Shown here: positions 1 to 8,125 of the stretch, piece after piece
Layout: every line of letters begins with the position of its first letter
Numbering within the stretch: the first letter of the stretch is position 1
Assembly: GCA_903929065.1 (NCBI GenBank)
Contig: CAIYTJ010000026.1
Span: 1-12,139, forward strand
Direction of reading: 5' to 3'
Source of the DNA: an uncultured Bacteroidales bacterium
GTDB taxonomy: Bacteria > Bacteroidota > Bacteroidia > Bacteroidales > Paludibacteraceae
DNA length: 12,139 nt
Notes under the pieces: model-generated
Seen by the model: only the letters and a program-made list of their open reading frames with translations
Databases searched by the model: none
Told to the model about the DNA's origin: nothing
Position numbers and translations under genes: made by a program

Positions 1-525
1 GTATATGCTGAGGGTGAGAATACTTCAATTAAAATTGTTTCAGACAAACTCGAAGAAATAAACGGTCAAGTTGAGCTTGCGGTTTGTGATTTCAATGGAG
101 TTGTTTTACAGAAACGAACAATTCCTGTAACCCTGAAAGCGAATGCTGTGACGAACATTATGAAAGAAGAAATCAATAAATTGACCAAAAACATTAATGG
201 TAATTATCTCACAATCAAACTAAAAAGTAAAAATGAAATTATTGCAAAGAAGAATTACTTTTTTACTCAACCAAAAAACCTGGAACTTACAAAACCAATT
301 ATTATTTCTAAAGTCGAAAAGCAAAATTCTGATTGGATTGTAACATTGAAGTCTAACGTTTTAGCTAAAGATCTTTATCTGAACTTCCCAGGGATTGAAG
401 GTTTTTTTAGCGACAATTATTTTGATTTGCTTCCGGGAGCTGAACGCAGAATTATTTTTACACCGAAAGATAAATCAATGCCAACGAAACAATTGGAAAT
501 GATTTCTTTAATTGATAGTTATTGA
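1..525 (+). CDS. C-terminal part of a GH2-type beta-mannosidase (5' end outside window)
   Basis: The frame is open from the first base and stops at TGA 523-525, giving 174 residues of a longer protein. Beta-mannosidases of family GH2 remove terminal non-reducing beta-D-mannose; this piece lies after the catalytic barrel, so no active-site residue is visible. Two beta-rich Ig-like segments are apparent, roughly residues 1-95 and 96-174. The second carries GFFSDNYFDLLPG (about residues 138-150), a motif I recognise as typical of the C-terminal Ig domain of GH2 beta-mannosidases. The internal ATG at 148 is not a real start, because coding continues upstream of it without a break. The GH3 gene follows 17 nt later and is probably co-transcribed. 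The family call rests on the C-terminal motif only; another GH2 activity is possible. Confidence 0.8.
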   Translation, partial: VYAEGENTSIKIVSDKLEEINGQVELAVCDFNGVVLQKRTIPVTLKANAVTNIMKEEINKLTKNINGNYLTIKLKSKNEIIAKKNYFFTQPKNLELTKPIIISKVEKQNSDWIVTLKSNVLAKDLYLNFPGIEGFFSDNYFDLLPGAERRIIFTPKDKSMPTKQLEMISLIDSY

Positions 526-542
526 ACACTTTAAACTTTTTT

Positions 543-2687
543 ATGCGAATTCATTTAAAATATCTGATTTTTAATCTTTTCATTTCTGTTGGGATTTTTG
601 CACAGGTTGAACGTGTACCCACTTTTAAGACATTTGTTCCGTTGGTATCTTATAGCGAGGCTGACAAACGAAGTCAGGAAATAGTTTCAAAAATGACTTT
701 GACTGAAAAAATAAGCATGACTAGTGGTTTCAATAGTTTTTTTATCAAGGGATTTCCCGAATACGGTATACCACAACTTTACATGTCCGATGCCAGTGCA
801 GGTGTTCATATTCGCAAGGAATTGAGTAATGGAATGAAGAAATCAGTATCATTTCCGGCGCCAATTGCATTGGCAGCTACCTGGAATCGTACTTTAGCTC
901 ACGACATGGCAAAATCGATTGGTGAGGAATGTCGCATAGGTGGAACTGCCATTCTTTTAGGTCCAGGTCTGAATATCTATCGTATTTCTCAAAACGGTCG
1001 AAACTTTGAGTATTTCGGTGAAGATCCATATCTGGCTGCACGGATAACGGAGAATTACGTAGTTGGGATGCAAAGCACCGGAACGATGACAACATTGAAG
1101 CATTTTTTGTGCAATAATAATGAGCATCATCGTAGGCTGAGCGATGCTGTGGTAGATGAACGAACCTTACACGAAATTTATTTACCTGCATTTAAAGCCG
1201 GAATTGATGCAGGTGCTTTGGGTGTAATGACTTCATACAACATGGTGAATGGTGAATATACAGCCGAAAGTAAAACTTTGGTCGATACATTGCTTCGTCG
1301 TGAATTAGGATTTAAAGGCTTGGTGATGTCAGATTGGAGATCGGTTTACAATGCTGAAAAAGCTATCAAATCAGGACTTGATCTGGAAATGCCCGGTGAT
1401 TATGCCGATTGGTTAAAAGCATTGGGCAAAACTCCATTTCAACATCTGAAACATGAAGCAACTCAATTACTTTCAAAAAACAAAATCACCGAATCTGATA
1501 TTGACAGAATGGTGAAAAGTACCATTCGTTCATGCATTATGATGGGATTGTATGAAAGACCGGTTCAGGATACTTCTTTCATGAAAAACTATTCTAAACA
1601 CGAGCAAGTTGCACTTCAGGTTGCACGAGAATCGATTGTATTGCTTAAAAATAATCAAAATCTGTTGCCTGTTATTCCGGCTGATTTTCAAGGAAAAATT
1701 CTGCTAACCGGACCATTTGCCAATAAATTAGCTTTTGGAGGTGGTTCTGCAGCAGTTGATGGATACAACAACGTGCTTTTAAACGATGCATTGAAAAAAG
1801 TGTATGGCGAAAAAATTGATTATATTCAAACTCCAACAGACCAACAAATAAAATTAGCTAAAGTAGTTTTTCTAAGCATTGGAACACCTGATCGCGAAGG
1901 GATTGACAGACCTTTTGCTCTGCCCGATTCAATTGAAAAGTTTGTAAAGAAAGTTACAAATCTCAATTCAAATACGGTTGTAATTGTGAATTCAGGTGGT
2001 GGTATTCGGATGACAGACTGGTGTTCTAAAACCCGTGCAATTTTATATGCATGGTATCCGGGACAAACTGGAAATACTGCTCTTACAGAAATTATAAGTG
2101 GGAAAGTTAATCCTTCAGCCAAGTTGCCAATAAGCATTGAAAGAGAGTTTTCTGACTCTCCTGGGGTAGACTACAAAAAGGATAATGAGTCGTTCAATAT
2201 GCCCTGGCAGGACGAATATAGTTTTCGGTTTCCTGTAAATCACATTGCATATAAAGAAGGAGTATTAGTCGGATATAGGTGGTACGAAACAAAAAAAATT
2301 CAACCTTTATTCCCATTCGGGAGCGGATTGTCATATACTCATTTTGATTATTCTGATTTTAAAATTGTTTCACAAAATAAAGAAAAAGTTGAAATTTTAT
2401 TCAAGTTGAAAAATGATGGTAAAGTTGATGGAAGCGAAGTCGTTCAGGTTTATATACATAACAATGATTCCACTGTTCTTCATCCGCTGAAAGAACTGAA
2501 AGCATTCAACAAAATAGATCTGAAAAAAGGCGAAACAAAAACAATATATTTTACCTTGACAGCAGATGATTTTTCATTTTTTGATGTTAAACATAACAAC
2601 TGGTCATTTATGTCTGGTAAGTTTGATATATTTGTTGGCAGTTCTTCAAGTGATATACGATTGAAAAAAAATATTAAGTTCAACTAA
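543..2687 (+). CDS. Secreted GH3 beta-glucosidase-like glycoside hydrolase
   Basis: A 714-residue retaining glycosidase expected to release a terminal beta-linked sugar (glucose or xylose type) in the periplasm or outside the cell. Residues 1-21 form a signal peptide ending in IFAQ, with no lipobox. The GH3 N-terminal barrel spans about 40-335. It contains the sugar-binding pattern RNFEYFGEDP (153-162), KHFLCNNNE (186-194) and the nucleophile Asp264 in LVMSDW. The C-terminal alpha/beta domain (about 365-580) holds REGIDR, whose Glu452 fits the family acid/base position. A fibronectin III-like domain follows FPFGSGLSY (about 590-598) to the end. Length and domain order are normal. ATG 543 is preferred over an in-frame TTG at 522, because the TTG overlaps the previous stop and adds seven residues before the signal peptide. 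It is not NagZ-like: the KHFPGHG motif is absent. The exact substrate cannot be read from sequence. Confidence 0.93.
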   Translation: MRIHLKYLIFNLFISVGIFAQVERVPTFKTFVPLVSYSEADKRSQEIVSKMTLTEKISMTSGFNSFFIKGFPEYGIPQLYMSDASAGVHIRKELSNGMKKSVSFPAPIALAATWNRTLAHDMAKSIGEECRIGGTAILLGPGLNIYRISQNGRNFEYFGEDPYLAARITENYVVGMQSTGTMTTLKHFLCNNNEHHRRLSDAVVDERTLHEIYLPAFKAGIDAGALGVMTSYNMVNGEYTAESKTLVDTLLRRELGFKGLVMSDWRSVYNAEKAIKSGLDLEMPGDYADWLKALGKTPFQHLKHEATQLLSKNKITESDIDRMVKSTIRSCIMMGLYERPVQDTSFMKNYSKHEQVALQVARESIVLLKNNQNLLPVIPADFQGKILLTGPFANKLAFGGGSAAVDGYNNVLLNDALKKVYGEKIDYIQTPTDQQIKLAKVVFLSIGTPDREGIDRPFALPDSIEKFVKKVTNLNSNTVVIVNSGGGIRMTDWCSKTRAILYAWYPGQTGNTALTEIISGKVNPSAKLPISIEREFSDSPGVDYKKDNESFNMPWQDEYSFRFPVNHIAYKEGVLVGYRWYETKKIQPLFPFGSGLSYTHFDYSDFKIVSQNKEKVEILFKLKNDGKVDGSEVVQVYIHNNDSTVLHPLKELKAFNKIDLKKGETKTIYFTLTADDFSFFDVKHNNWSFMSGKFDIFVGSSSSDIRLKKNIKFN

Positions 2688-2806
2688 AACTTTCCTTTCT
2701 TTGCAAAATTGCTGTAAAAATTTCAACATTACTTCATAAAAGATCAACCTTCTTATTAGGGTAAAATATATAAATATACGTCTAAATTGGGACTGCTGTT
2801 ATAGTC

Positions 2807-2837
2807 AACCAACCATTATTAACCAATAAAACCATTA
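2807..2837 (+). repeat. AACCA-type direct repeats upstream of susC
   Basis: The pentamer AACCA occurs at 2807, 2811, 2821 and 2830. Three copies extend to octamers: AACCATTA (2811-2818), AACCAATA (2821-2828) and AACCATTA (2830-2837), spaced 10 and 9 bp, close to one helical turn. The last overlaps the candidate promoter -7 element. Direct repeats so placed are a plausible binding site for an activator of the SusC/SusD genes, for example an AraC-type output domain of a hybrid two-component system. No such regulator lies in the window, so the role is inference. Confidence 0.4.
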
Positions 2838-2843
2838 AATTTG
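2836..2843 (+). promoter_or_regulatory. Candidate -7 promoter element for susC
   Basis: TAAATTTG matches the Bacteroidota housekeeping-sigma -7 consensus TAnnTTTG exactly. It sits about 100 bp before the susC start, implying a leader of roughly 90 nt. A good -33 TTTG/TTG element is not seen at the normal spacing; the AACCA repeats occupy that place. This would suit a promoter needing an activator. The match is short and could be chance in AT-rich DNA. Confidence 0.35.
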
Positions 2844-2862
2844 TCGTAAATGACTAAAAAAG

Positions 2863-2900
2863 AAATCAATAGACTATAGCCTTAGGTTAGAAATTGATTT
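2863..2900 (+). repeat. Inverted repeat in the susC leader
   Basis: AAATCAAT (2863-2870) and ATTGATTT (2893-2900) are perfect 8-bp inverted arms around a 22-nt spacer. The spacer contains the short palindrome CCTTAGG. In RNA this would be a weak AT-rich stem; in DNA it could be an operator. There is no T-run after it, so it is not an intrinsic terminator. Confidence 0.35.
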
Positions 2901-2906
2901 TAAGCA

Positions 2907-2920
2907 ATAATTGCAATTAT
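2907..2920. promoter_or_regulatory. Perfect 14-bp palindrome just before susC
   Basis: ATAATTGCAATTAT is its own reverse complement over all 14 bases and ends 22 bp before the susC ATG. A site this close to the start, downstream of the candidate promoter, would suit a dimeric repressor or a short leader hairpin affecting translation. Only the symmetry and position are observed. A palindrome of this length is expected about once by chance in a window of this size and base composition. Confidence 0.3.
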
Positions 2921-2942
2921 AACTGAAACATTTAATTAAAAT

Positions 2943-5900
2943 ATGAATACATTGAAAAATCTAATTCTTCGGCAACAAAGTTCTGTTAAGATTTTGATTG
3001 CATTATTTTTTTTCTGTGCCCTACAGGTTAATTTGGTTGCACAGAATTCTAAAAGTGAACAAAAACCGATTACCGGACTTGTGGTTGATGCAAAAGGAGA
3101 AGCCATTATTGGTGCGAGTGTTATCGTTAAAGGAACTTCAAATGGCACTGTCACAGACATTAACGGCTCATTTAAGATGAATGTTCCCGGCGATGGTAAA
3201 ATAGTTGTGTCCTATATCGGTTATCAAAAACAAGAAATTTCAGTTAACAGCAAGTCCAGTTATAAAGTTGTTTTAACAGAAGACAATAAAGTATTGGATG
3301 ATGTGGTGGTAGTCGGATATGGTCAGGCGAAGAAAAAAAGCTTTTCAGGGTCGGCTGCAAATGTAAAATCGGAGGATTTGGTTGCCCTCAAAACTCTTTC
3401 GCCCACTCAGGCATTGCAAGGTAGAGCTTCCGGGGTTAATGTTACCACATCGTCCGGTATGCCCGGAGCTCCGACCACGATTCGTATTCGAGGTATTAAT
3501 TCAATTAATTTGAGTAATGATCCTCTGTGGATTATTGATGGAGTTCCAATGTATTCTGGTGGAGGTTTGGAAGCCAGTTCCAGTACTGTTTCACAAGACC
3601 CAATGTCGATGATTAATCCGAATGACATTGAATCAATAGATATTCTGAAAGATGCTGCCTCAACTGCTATTTATGGATCAAGAGCATCAAATGGAGTAAT
3701 AATGGTTACAACAAAATCCGGCAAAAAGCAAGAGTCAAAAGGTACAATTAACGTTGATTATTCTACAGGTTTTAGTAATCTAACCCGTACTGCAAAAGAT
3801 ATTGGATTTGCCAATACGCAGCAATGGATAGCCATGGCAGATAAAGCCATACAGTATTCCACAAATAATCCTGCTGCTTTATTTCAACCATCTATGGTTT
3901 TGGATTTAGCCAAAGTTCCATTTACACCCCTCACACGCGACCAGGCGTTGCAAACTAATTCAGATTGGGTAGATCAGGTTATCAGAACCGGTCAATATCA
4001 GGATGTAAATCTGAATTTTACACGTGGTTTTGAAGGAGGTTCTGTATACTCATCATTTAATTACAGAAATGACCAGGGAGTATTGAAAAATAATGATGTT
4101 AGCAGAATAACAGGTCGGGTAAACACAGATTTTTCAATCATTAAAAACTTACAGATAGGAACAAATCTGGCTTTCTCTTATTCAAACAACAATAGAGTTA
4201 AGACCGGATATTCCGGATCGATAGGTGGAGGAGGCGGAAGTACTGGTGCATTTGAAGCTGCGAACAGAAATGCACTACCATGGATGCCAATATATGATTC
4301 AACCAACCCAACTGGTTATTGGAGTGCAAGTTCAGGCAACTTGGCAGCTAACAATGATCGTAGTTTTATTCAGGACTATGTAAATCAATACAGAATTGTT
4401 GGAAATACTTATGCTGAACTTAAAATTGCTCCGGTAAAAGGCTTGTCATTACGCACCGAATTTGGGCTGGACTACATTAATAACTCAAGCGTTGATTGGT
4501 TGAATGGAATTATTACCGAAGATGGTAAATCCTATGCATTGGATCAAAATGTAAATAATTTTGTTTATAACTACAATTTTTATGCGAAATATAATAATAC
4601 AATAGGTGTTCATTCATTTAGTTCTGTATTAGGAACTGAAAGTACAAGCATGAATGCATGGACAAGATTAATGGAAGCGAAAGGACTAACCGGTCAGTTT
4701 CCTGAATTAGGGGCAAATGCAGCTACAATTTTGCAAATGTCATCAAAATTTTCAGATGAAAGCTATCTGAGATCATATTTCTTCAGAACTGATTATAGAT
4801 TGATGGATAAATATGTACTTGCAGTAAGTCTGAGAACAGATGGATCTTCTAAATTTGCAAACGATCAACGTTGGGGTACTTTTGGAGCTATTTCAGGCGC
4901 ATGGCTTTTGTCAGAAGAATCTTTTTTTGGAAATTTCAGAAATACCATGAATCAGCTGAAATTAAAGGCTAGTTTTGGTCAGATGGGTAATAATGCAATT
5001 CCAAGCAGCCGTTTTAATAATACTTGGACTAATAGTGCTTCTACCAGATATGGATTACTCGGAGATATTCCTGCAGGTACAACTATGACCGGAATTGGTA
5101 ATCAAGAGATTACCTGGGAAACAACAAATAGCGTTGATTATGGCATTGACTATGGTTTTTTAAACAATCGAATTTCCGGCTCACTCGAAGGTTATTATAA
5201 AAAGAACCAAAAAATGCTTTTACAAGCTGCCCTACCCGTCTCAACAGGAGTTGGTGGAAATTCAATTTGGGAAAATGTAGGTGATATGGCAAATTATGGT
5301 GTTGATTTTTCAATATCAAGTAAAAACATAGACACCAAGGATTTTTCGTGGAGCACAGATTTTAATATTTCAACTAATCAAAATAAAGTGTTGAGTTTAA
5401 CTCCTGAATCAAATGTAGGTGGTAAAGGGGTTGGATATTCTTCCGGAACACGTGCGATTACCGGCCAATCTTTAGGTACTTTCTTTATGGCCGATTATGC
5501 AGGGATTGATCTTGATAAAGGTGTGGAAATGATTTGGGAAATTAATCAGGATACGTATAATAAAACCGGGGAAACAGTAAAAACCGGTCGAAAAATCCCA
5601 GCAACCTACGAAAACGTATCGCTTAATCGATATTTATTTAAAGATAAAACCGTTATTCCAACATATTATGGTGGACTCAATAACACCTTTAAATCGCATG
5701 GATTTGATTTGAATATCTTCTTTACTTTCTCCGGAGGTAATTACATTTATGATTATAACATGCAAAGAGCATCTTATGTTAATAATGGACAAACTGTTTT
5801 GCTGGCAGATGTAAATGAATCAACTGTATGGTCACCTGGGAAAACAGATGCAAAATATCCGTTACAGTCATGGCAAAGTAGTTATCCCGGGGCAAACTGG

Positions 5901-6245
5901 CTTAGCACTGCAATTGATCCGAATGACCCAACCGGAAATACAAAGGGTTGGTGGGATCCAAGTACAACAAATACAGGAAACTATAAACTTGAAGCTCTCA
6001 GTCATTCTAAGTTTTTGTATAAAGGAGATTTTATCCGATTAAAAAATATTTCACTAGGATATACTATGCCTTCAAAATTGACTTCAAAAATTTCGCTGCA
6101 AATAGTTAGAATTTATGCTCAGGTTTCAAACTTACTTACAATTACATCATATCCCGGTTACGATCCGGAAGGTGCCAGATGGGTTGATGCTGTAGGCATT
6201 CCTAATACAAGAACATTGAGTATTGGTTTATCAGCTAAGTTTTAA
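2943..6245 (+). CDS. susC: SusC-family TonB-dependent outer-membrane transporter
   Basis: An 1100-residue outer-membrane importer that takes up oligosaccharides bound by its SusD partner, powered by TonB-ExbBD. In order: a signal peptide (about 1-34, ending LVAQ); a carboxypeptidase-regulatory-like beta-sandwich (about 42-112) with ITGLVVDAKGEAIIGASV and TDINGSF; a TonB box-like segment DDVVVVGYG (119-127); a plug domain (about 130-260) with LQGRASGVNV, IRIRGINSI and PLWIIDGVP, and the SusC signature DAASTAIYGSRASNGVIMVTT (around 237-257); then a long 22-strand-type barrel to a terminal phenylalanine (SIGLSAKF), as expected for outer-membrane insertion. Length is normal for the family. The ATG at 2943 follows an A/T-rich leader and gives a clean signal peptide. 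susD starts 20 bp after the stop. The gene symbol denotes the family, not starch specificity. Confidence 0.97.
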   Translation: MNTLKNLILRQQSSVKILIALFFFCALQVNLVAQNSKSEQKPITGLVVDAKGEAIIGASVIVKGTSNGTVTDINGSFKMNVPGDGKIVVSYIGYQKQEISVNSKSSYKVVLTEDNKVLDDVVVVGYGQAKKKSFSGSAANVKSEDLVALKTLSPTQALQGRASGVNVTTSSGMPGAPTTIRIRGINSINLSNDPLWIIDGVPMYSGGGLEASSSTVSQDPMSMINPNDIESIDILKDAASTAIYGSRASNGVIMVTTKSGKKQESKGTINVDYSTGFSNLTRTAKDIGFANTQQWIAMADKAIQYSTNNPAALFQPSMVLDLAKVPFTPLTRDQALQTNSDWVDQVIRTGQYQDVNLNFTRGFEGGSVYSSFNYRNDQGVLKNNDVSRITGRVNTDFSIIKNLQIGTNLAFSYSNNNRVKTGYSGSIGGGGGSTGAFEAANRNALPWMPIYDSTNPTGYWSASSGNLAANNDRSFIQDYVNQYRIVGNTYAELKIAPVKGLSLRTEFGLDYINNSSVDWLNGIITEDGKSYALDQNVNNFVYNYNFYAKYNNTIGVHSFSSVLGTESTSMNAWTRLMEAKGLTGQFPELGANAATILQMSSKFSDESYLRSYFFRTDYRLMDKYVLAVSLRTDGSSKFANDQRWGTFGAISGAWLLSEESFFGNFRNTMNQLKLKASFGQMGNNAIPSSRFNNTWTNSASTRYGLLGDIPAGTTMTGIGNQEITWETTNSVDYGIDYGFLNNRISGSLEGYYKKNQKMLLQAALPVSTGVGGNSIWENVGDMANYGVDFSISSKNIDTKDFSWSTDFNISTNQNKVLSLTPESNVGGKGVGYSSGTRAITGQSLGTFFMADYAGIDLDKGVEMIWEINQDTYNKTGETVKTGRKIPATYENVSLNRYLFKDKTVIPTYYGGLNNTFKSHGFDLNIFFTFSGGNYIYDYNMQRASYVNNGQTVLLADVNESTVWSPGKTDAKYPLQSWQSSYPGANWLSTAIDPNDPTGNTKGWWDPSTTNTGNYKLEALSHSKFLYKGDFIRLKNISLGYTMPSKLTSKISLQIVRIYAQVSNLLTITSYPGYDPEGARWVDAVGIPNTRTLSIGLSAKF

Positions 6246-6265
6246 TTTTATAACAAGAATTTGAT

Positions 6266-8029
6266 ATGAAAAATCTAAAAAATATATTTATTATCCTCCT
6301 GATATTGGGATTGAGTGCATGTAATGACGAAGCCTTCTTTAAACTTCAAAGACCTACTCCATTTCCATGGAATAATGTTTCTGAATTAGAATTTGCGGCA
6401 GTTTCTCCTTATAATAAAATGTTTTATGGAGGGTATGGTGCACCATTTTCAAATAACGTGTTAAATCAACTCATGGAGTCGGATTATTTTCGTTGGGTAG
6501 GTAATGTTGAAGGATATTCTACCGATCAGATTTATAATCGCCGCTTTACAGAAAGAGTTTCAGATATTGAAAATTTGTATGGAACTATGTATCAGGTAAT
6601 CGGGCTTTGCAACGATGGACTGGATTTTTATAAAGCAACCAATGACAATCCTTTTCCTTTGGCAAGTTCAACCGATAAAGAGAAAAATGTGAAAAGAATA
6701 AAAGGAGAATTGCTTTTTATGCGCGCTTATGCCTATTATACGCTTGCTATTACTTTTTGCCCTGCTTATGGTTATGGTTCAAATAATGATACTAAAATAC
6801 TTGTAAAAAGAGACCATACCTCAAATTCAAGCACAGATGCCTTGAATAATGCACCTGCTACAACTGGCGAAATTTATGATATGATTGTAAATGACCTGAA
6901 AGCGGCAAAAACTCTTTTACCAACAGATTGGACAGACGGAACACATGTTTCGTATAAAAACAGAGGAAGGGCAAATAAATGGGCTGCAGAAGCTTTTTTG
7001 GCTCAGGTATATTTTACTATGAAAAAATTTACAGTTGCTGATGCCCAAGAAAATGCATTAGCAGAACTGGACAGTGTAATTAATAATGGTGGTTACTCAT
7101 TGAGCACTGATCCTTTTGCAAATTTTAATAACAGTAGCTCTGCATTATTATCGTCTGAAAATCAGGAAGTAATTTTTTGGATGTTCCAGGGGGATAATAC
7201 GTTTTTCCCGATAATGAATAATTCAATGCGCTATACGATGTTCAACAAAGATTTTCGCGATTCCAAAAATGGTGGAAATGGTAATGTTAGTACCGGAACT
7301 AATCCAAAATGGAGCTTCACTCCCTGGTGGCAAATGTGTCTGGCTAAGAGTTCACTTGTTGAAATGGGGTGGATGCAAAATGATGGTACCGAAACCGATT
7401 TGGCACGCTGGGATTTGAGGTACAATAACCCAACTACTACATCTGGCTATGTAAATGAAAAAGGTCTTTATTACAGATTTGAAGGAAGTTATACTGATGC
7501 TTCCACTTATACATCTGAAAAGGGATTAAATGTAATTGGAAGAAGGACCAATGCATCGGATGATGGAAAATATATAATTTCTGCCAAATACGGTCCTCTA
7601 ATTGGCAAATCTGAACCTGTCGTGCTTGTTAATAAATATTTTAGAACAACTGCCGGTAACTTGCAGAATATACCATTAATAAGATTGTCAGAATTATACT
7701 TAAACAGAGCTATGATTAAAAAACATGCAGGAATATCAGGTTGGTCGAGCGATTTTAATAAAGTTGCCTCACGATCATGGAATGCAACCTTAGCAGGAAC
7801 TGCTTATGTTCCTAAATCAGATGCAGATATTAGTGAACGAATGATTTTAGTTGAAAGATGGAAAGAAATGGCTGCTGAAGACACTTGGTACCTTCCATTC
7901 TGTGAAGCATTGGGATATTCTGTCGGTTTAGGTGATAGAGCTTCCGGCAGTGGATTTACAGCACCATACAGCTCAAATTACTGGCAAAATTGTATTCCAT
8001 TATCAGAATTAGATTTTCAGAAAAGATAG
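6266..8029 (+). CDS. susD: SusD/RagB-family surface glycan-binding lipoprotein
   Basis: A 587-residue lipoprotein that caps its SusC partner and captures glycan at the cell surface. The signal peptide ends in the lipobox GLSAC with lipidated Cys19. The acidic residues Asp21-Glu22 just after it fit the surface-export signal of Bacteroidota lipoproteins. The SusD-like N-terminal region follows (about 25-190), with the helix IKGELLFMRAYAYYTLA (about 145-161). TPR-like helices lie around 203-272 (GRANKWAAEAFLAQVYF). The RagB/SusD C-terminal domain includes ISERMILVERWKEMAAED, equivalent to the family's usual ERR-type helix, and the protein ends LSELDFQKR. It lies directly behind susC and is followed by a strong terminator, so the pair probably forms its own transcript. 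Ligand specificity cannot be predicted. Confidence 0.96.
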   Translation: MKNLKNIFIILLILGLSACNDEAFFKLQRPTPFPWNNVSELEFAAVSPYNKMFYGGYGAPFSNNVLNQLMESDYFRWVGNVEGYSTDQIYNRRFTERVSDIENLYGTMYQVIGLCNDGLDFYKATNDNPFPLASSTDKEKNVKRIKGELLFMRAYAYYTLAITFCPAYGYGSNNDTKILVKRDHTSNSSTDALNNAPATTGEIYDMIVNDLKAAKTLLPTDWTDGTHVSYKNRGRANKWAAEAFLAQVYFTMKKFTVADAQENALAELDSVINNGGYSLSTDPFANFNNSSSALLSSENQEVIFWMFQGDNTFFPIMNNSMRYTMFNKDFRDSKNGGNGNVSTGTNPKWSFTPWWQMCLAKSSLVEMGWMQNDGTETDLARWDLRYNNPTTTSGYVNEKGLYYRFEGSYTDASTYTSEKGLNVIGRRTNASDDGKYIISAKYGPLIGKSEPVVLVNKYFRTTAGNLQNIPLIRLSELYLNRAMIKKHAGISGWSSDFNKVASRSWNATLAGTAYVPKSDADISERMILVERWKEMAAEDTWYLPFCEALGYSVGLGDRASGSGFTAPYSSNYWQNCIPLSELDFQKR

Positions 8030-8054
8030 AAATATCAAATACTGTTTATTAAAG

Positions 8055-8091
8055 ATAGAGCCGTTTGACTAGTCCCATGGCTCTATTTTTT
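8055..8091 (+). terminator. Intrinsic terminator after susD
   Basis: ATAGAGCC (8055-8062) pairs perfectly with GGCTCTAT (8079-8086) around a 16-nt loop, and a T-run ends at 8091. It lies 25 bp after the susD stop and only 34 bp before the next gene's start. The loop holds a second small palindrome, GACTAGTC, too tight to fold alone. This is the clearest terminator in the window. Confidence 0.8.
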
Positions 8092-8125
8092 CATTTATAC
8101 CGAATAAGAGTAAGATTCATTGAAC

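Noticed and set aside
522..542. TTG start for the GH3 gene overlapping the previous stop codon
   Set aside because: The in-frame ATG at 543 gives a clean signal peptide directly, whereas the TTG adds seven residues with no support.
877..1191. Antisense open frame of 104 codons within the GH3 gene
   Set aside because: It lies wholly opposite well-conserved GH3 catalytic sequence and encodes no recognisable domain; it is a shadow of the real gene.
2688..2760. Possible terminator after the GH3 gene
   Set aside because: I found only short imperfect pairing such as GCAAAATTGC and no stem followed by a T-run.
2936..3160. Antisense open frame over the susC signal peptide and start
   Set aside because: It overlaps conserved SusC coding and the leader; no domain or start signal supports it.
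8067..8074. GACTAGTC palindrome as an operator
   Set aside because: It is only 8 bp and lies within the terminator loop; there is no independent sign of a binding site.
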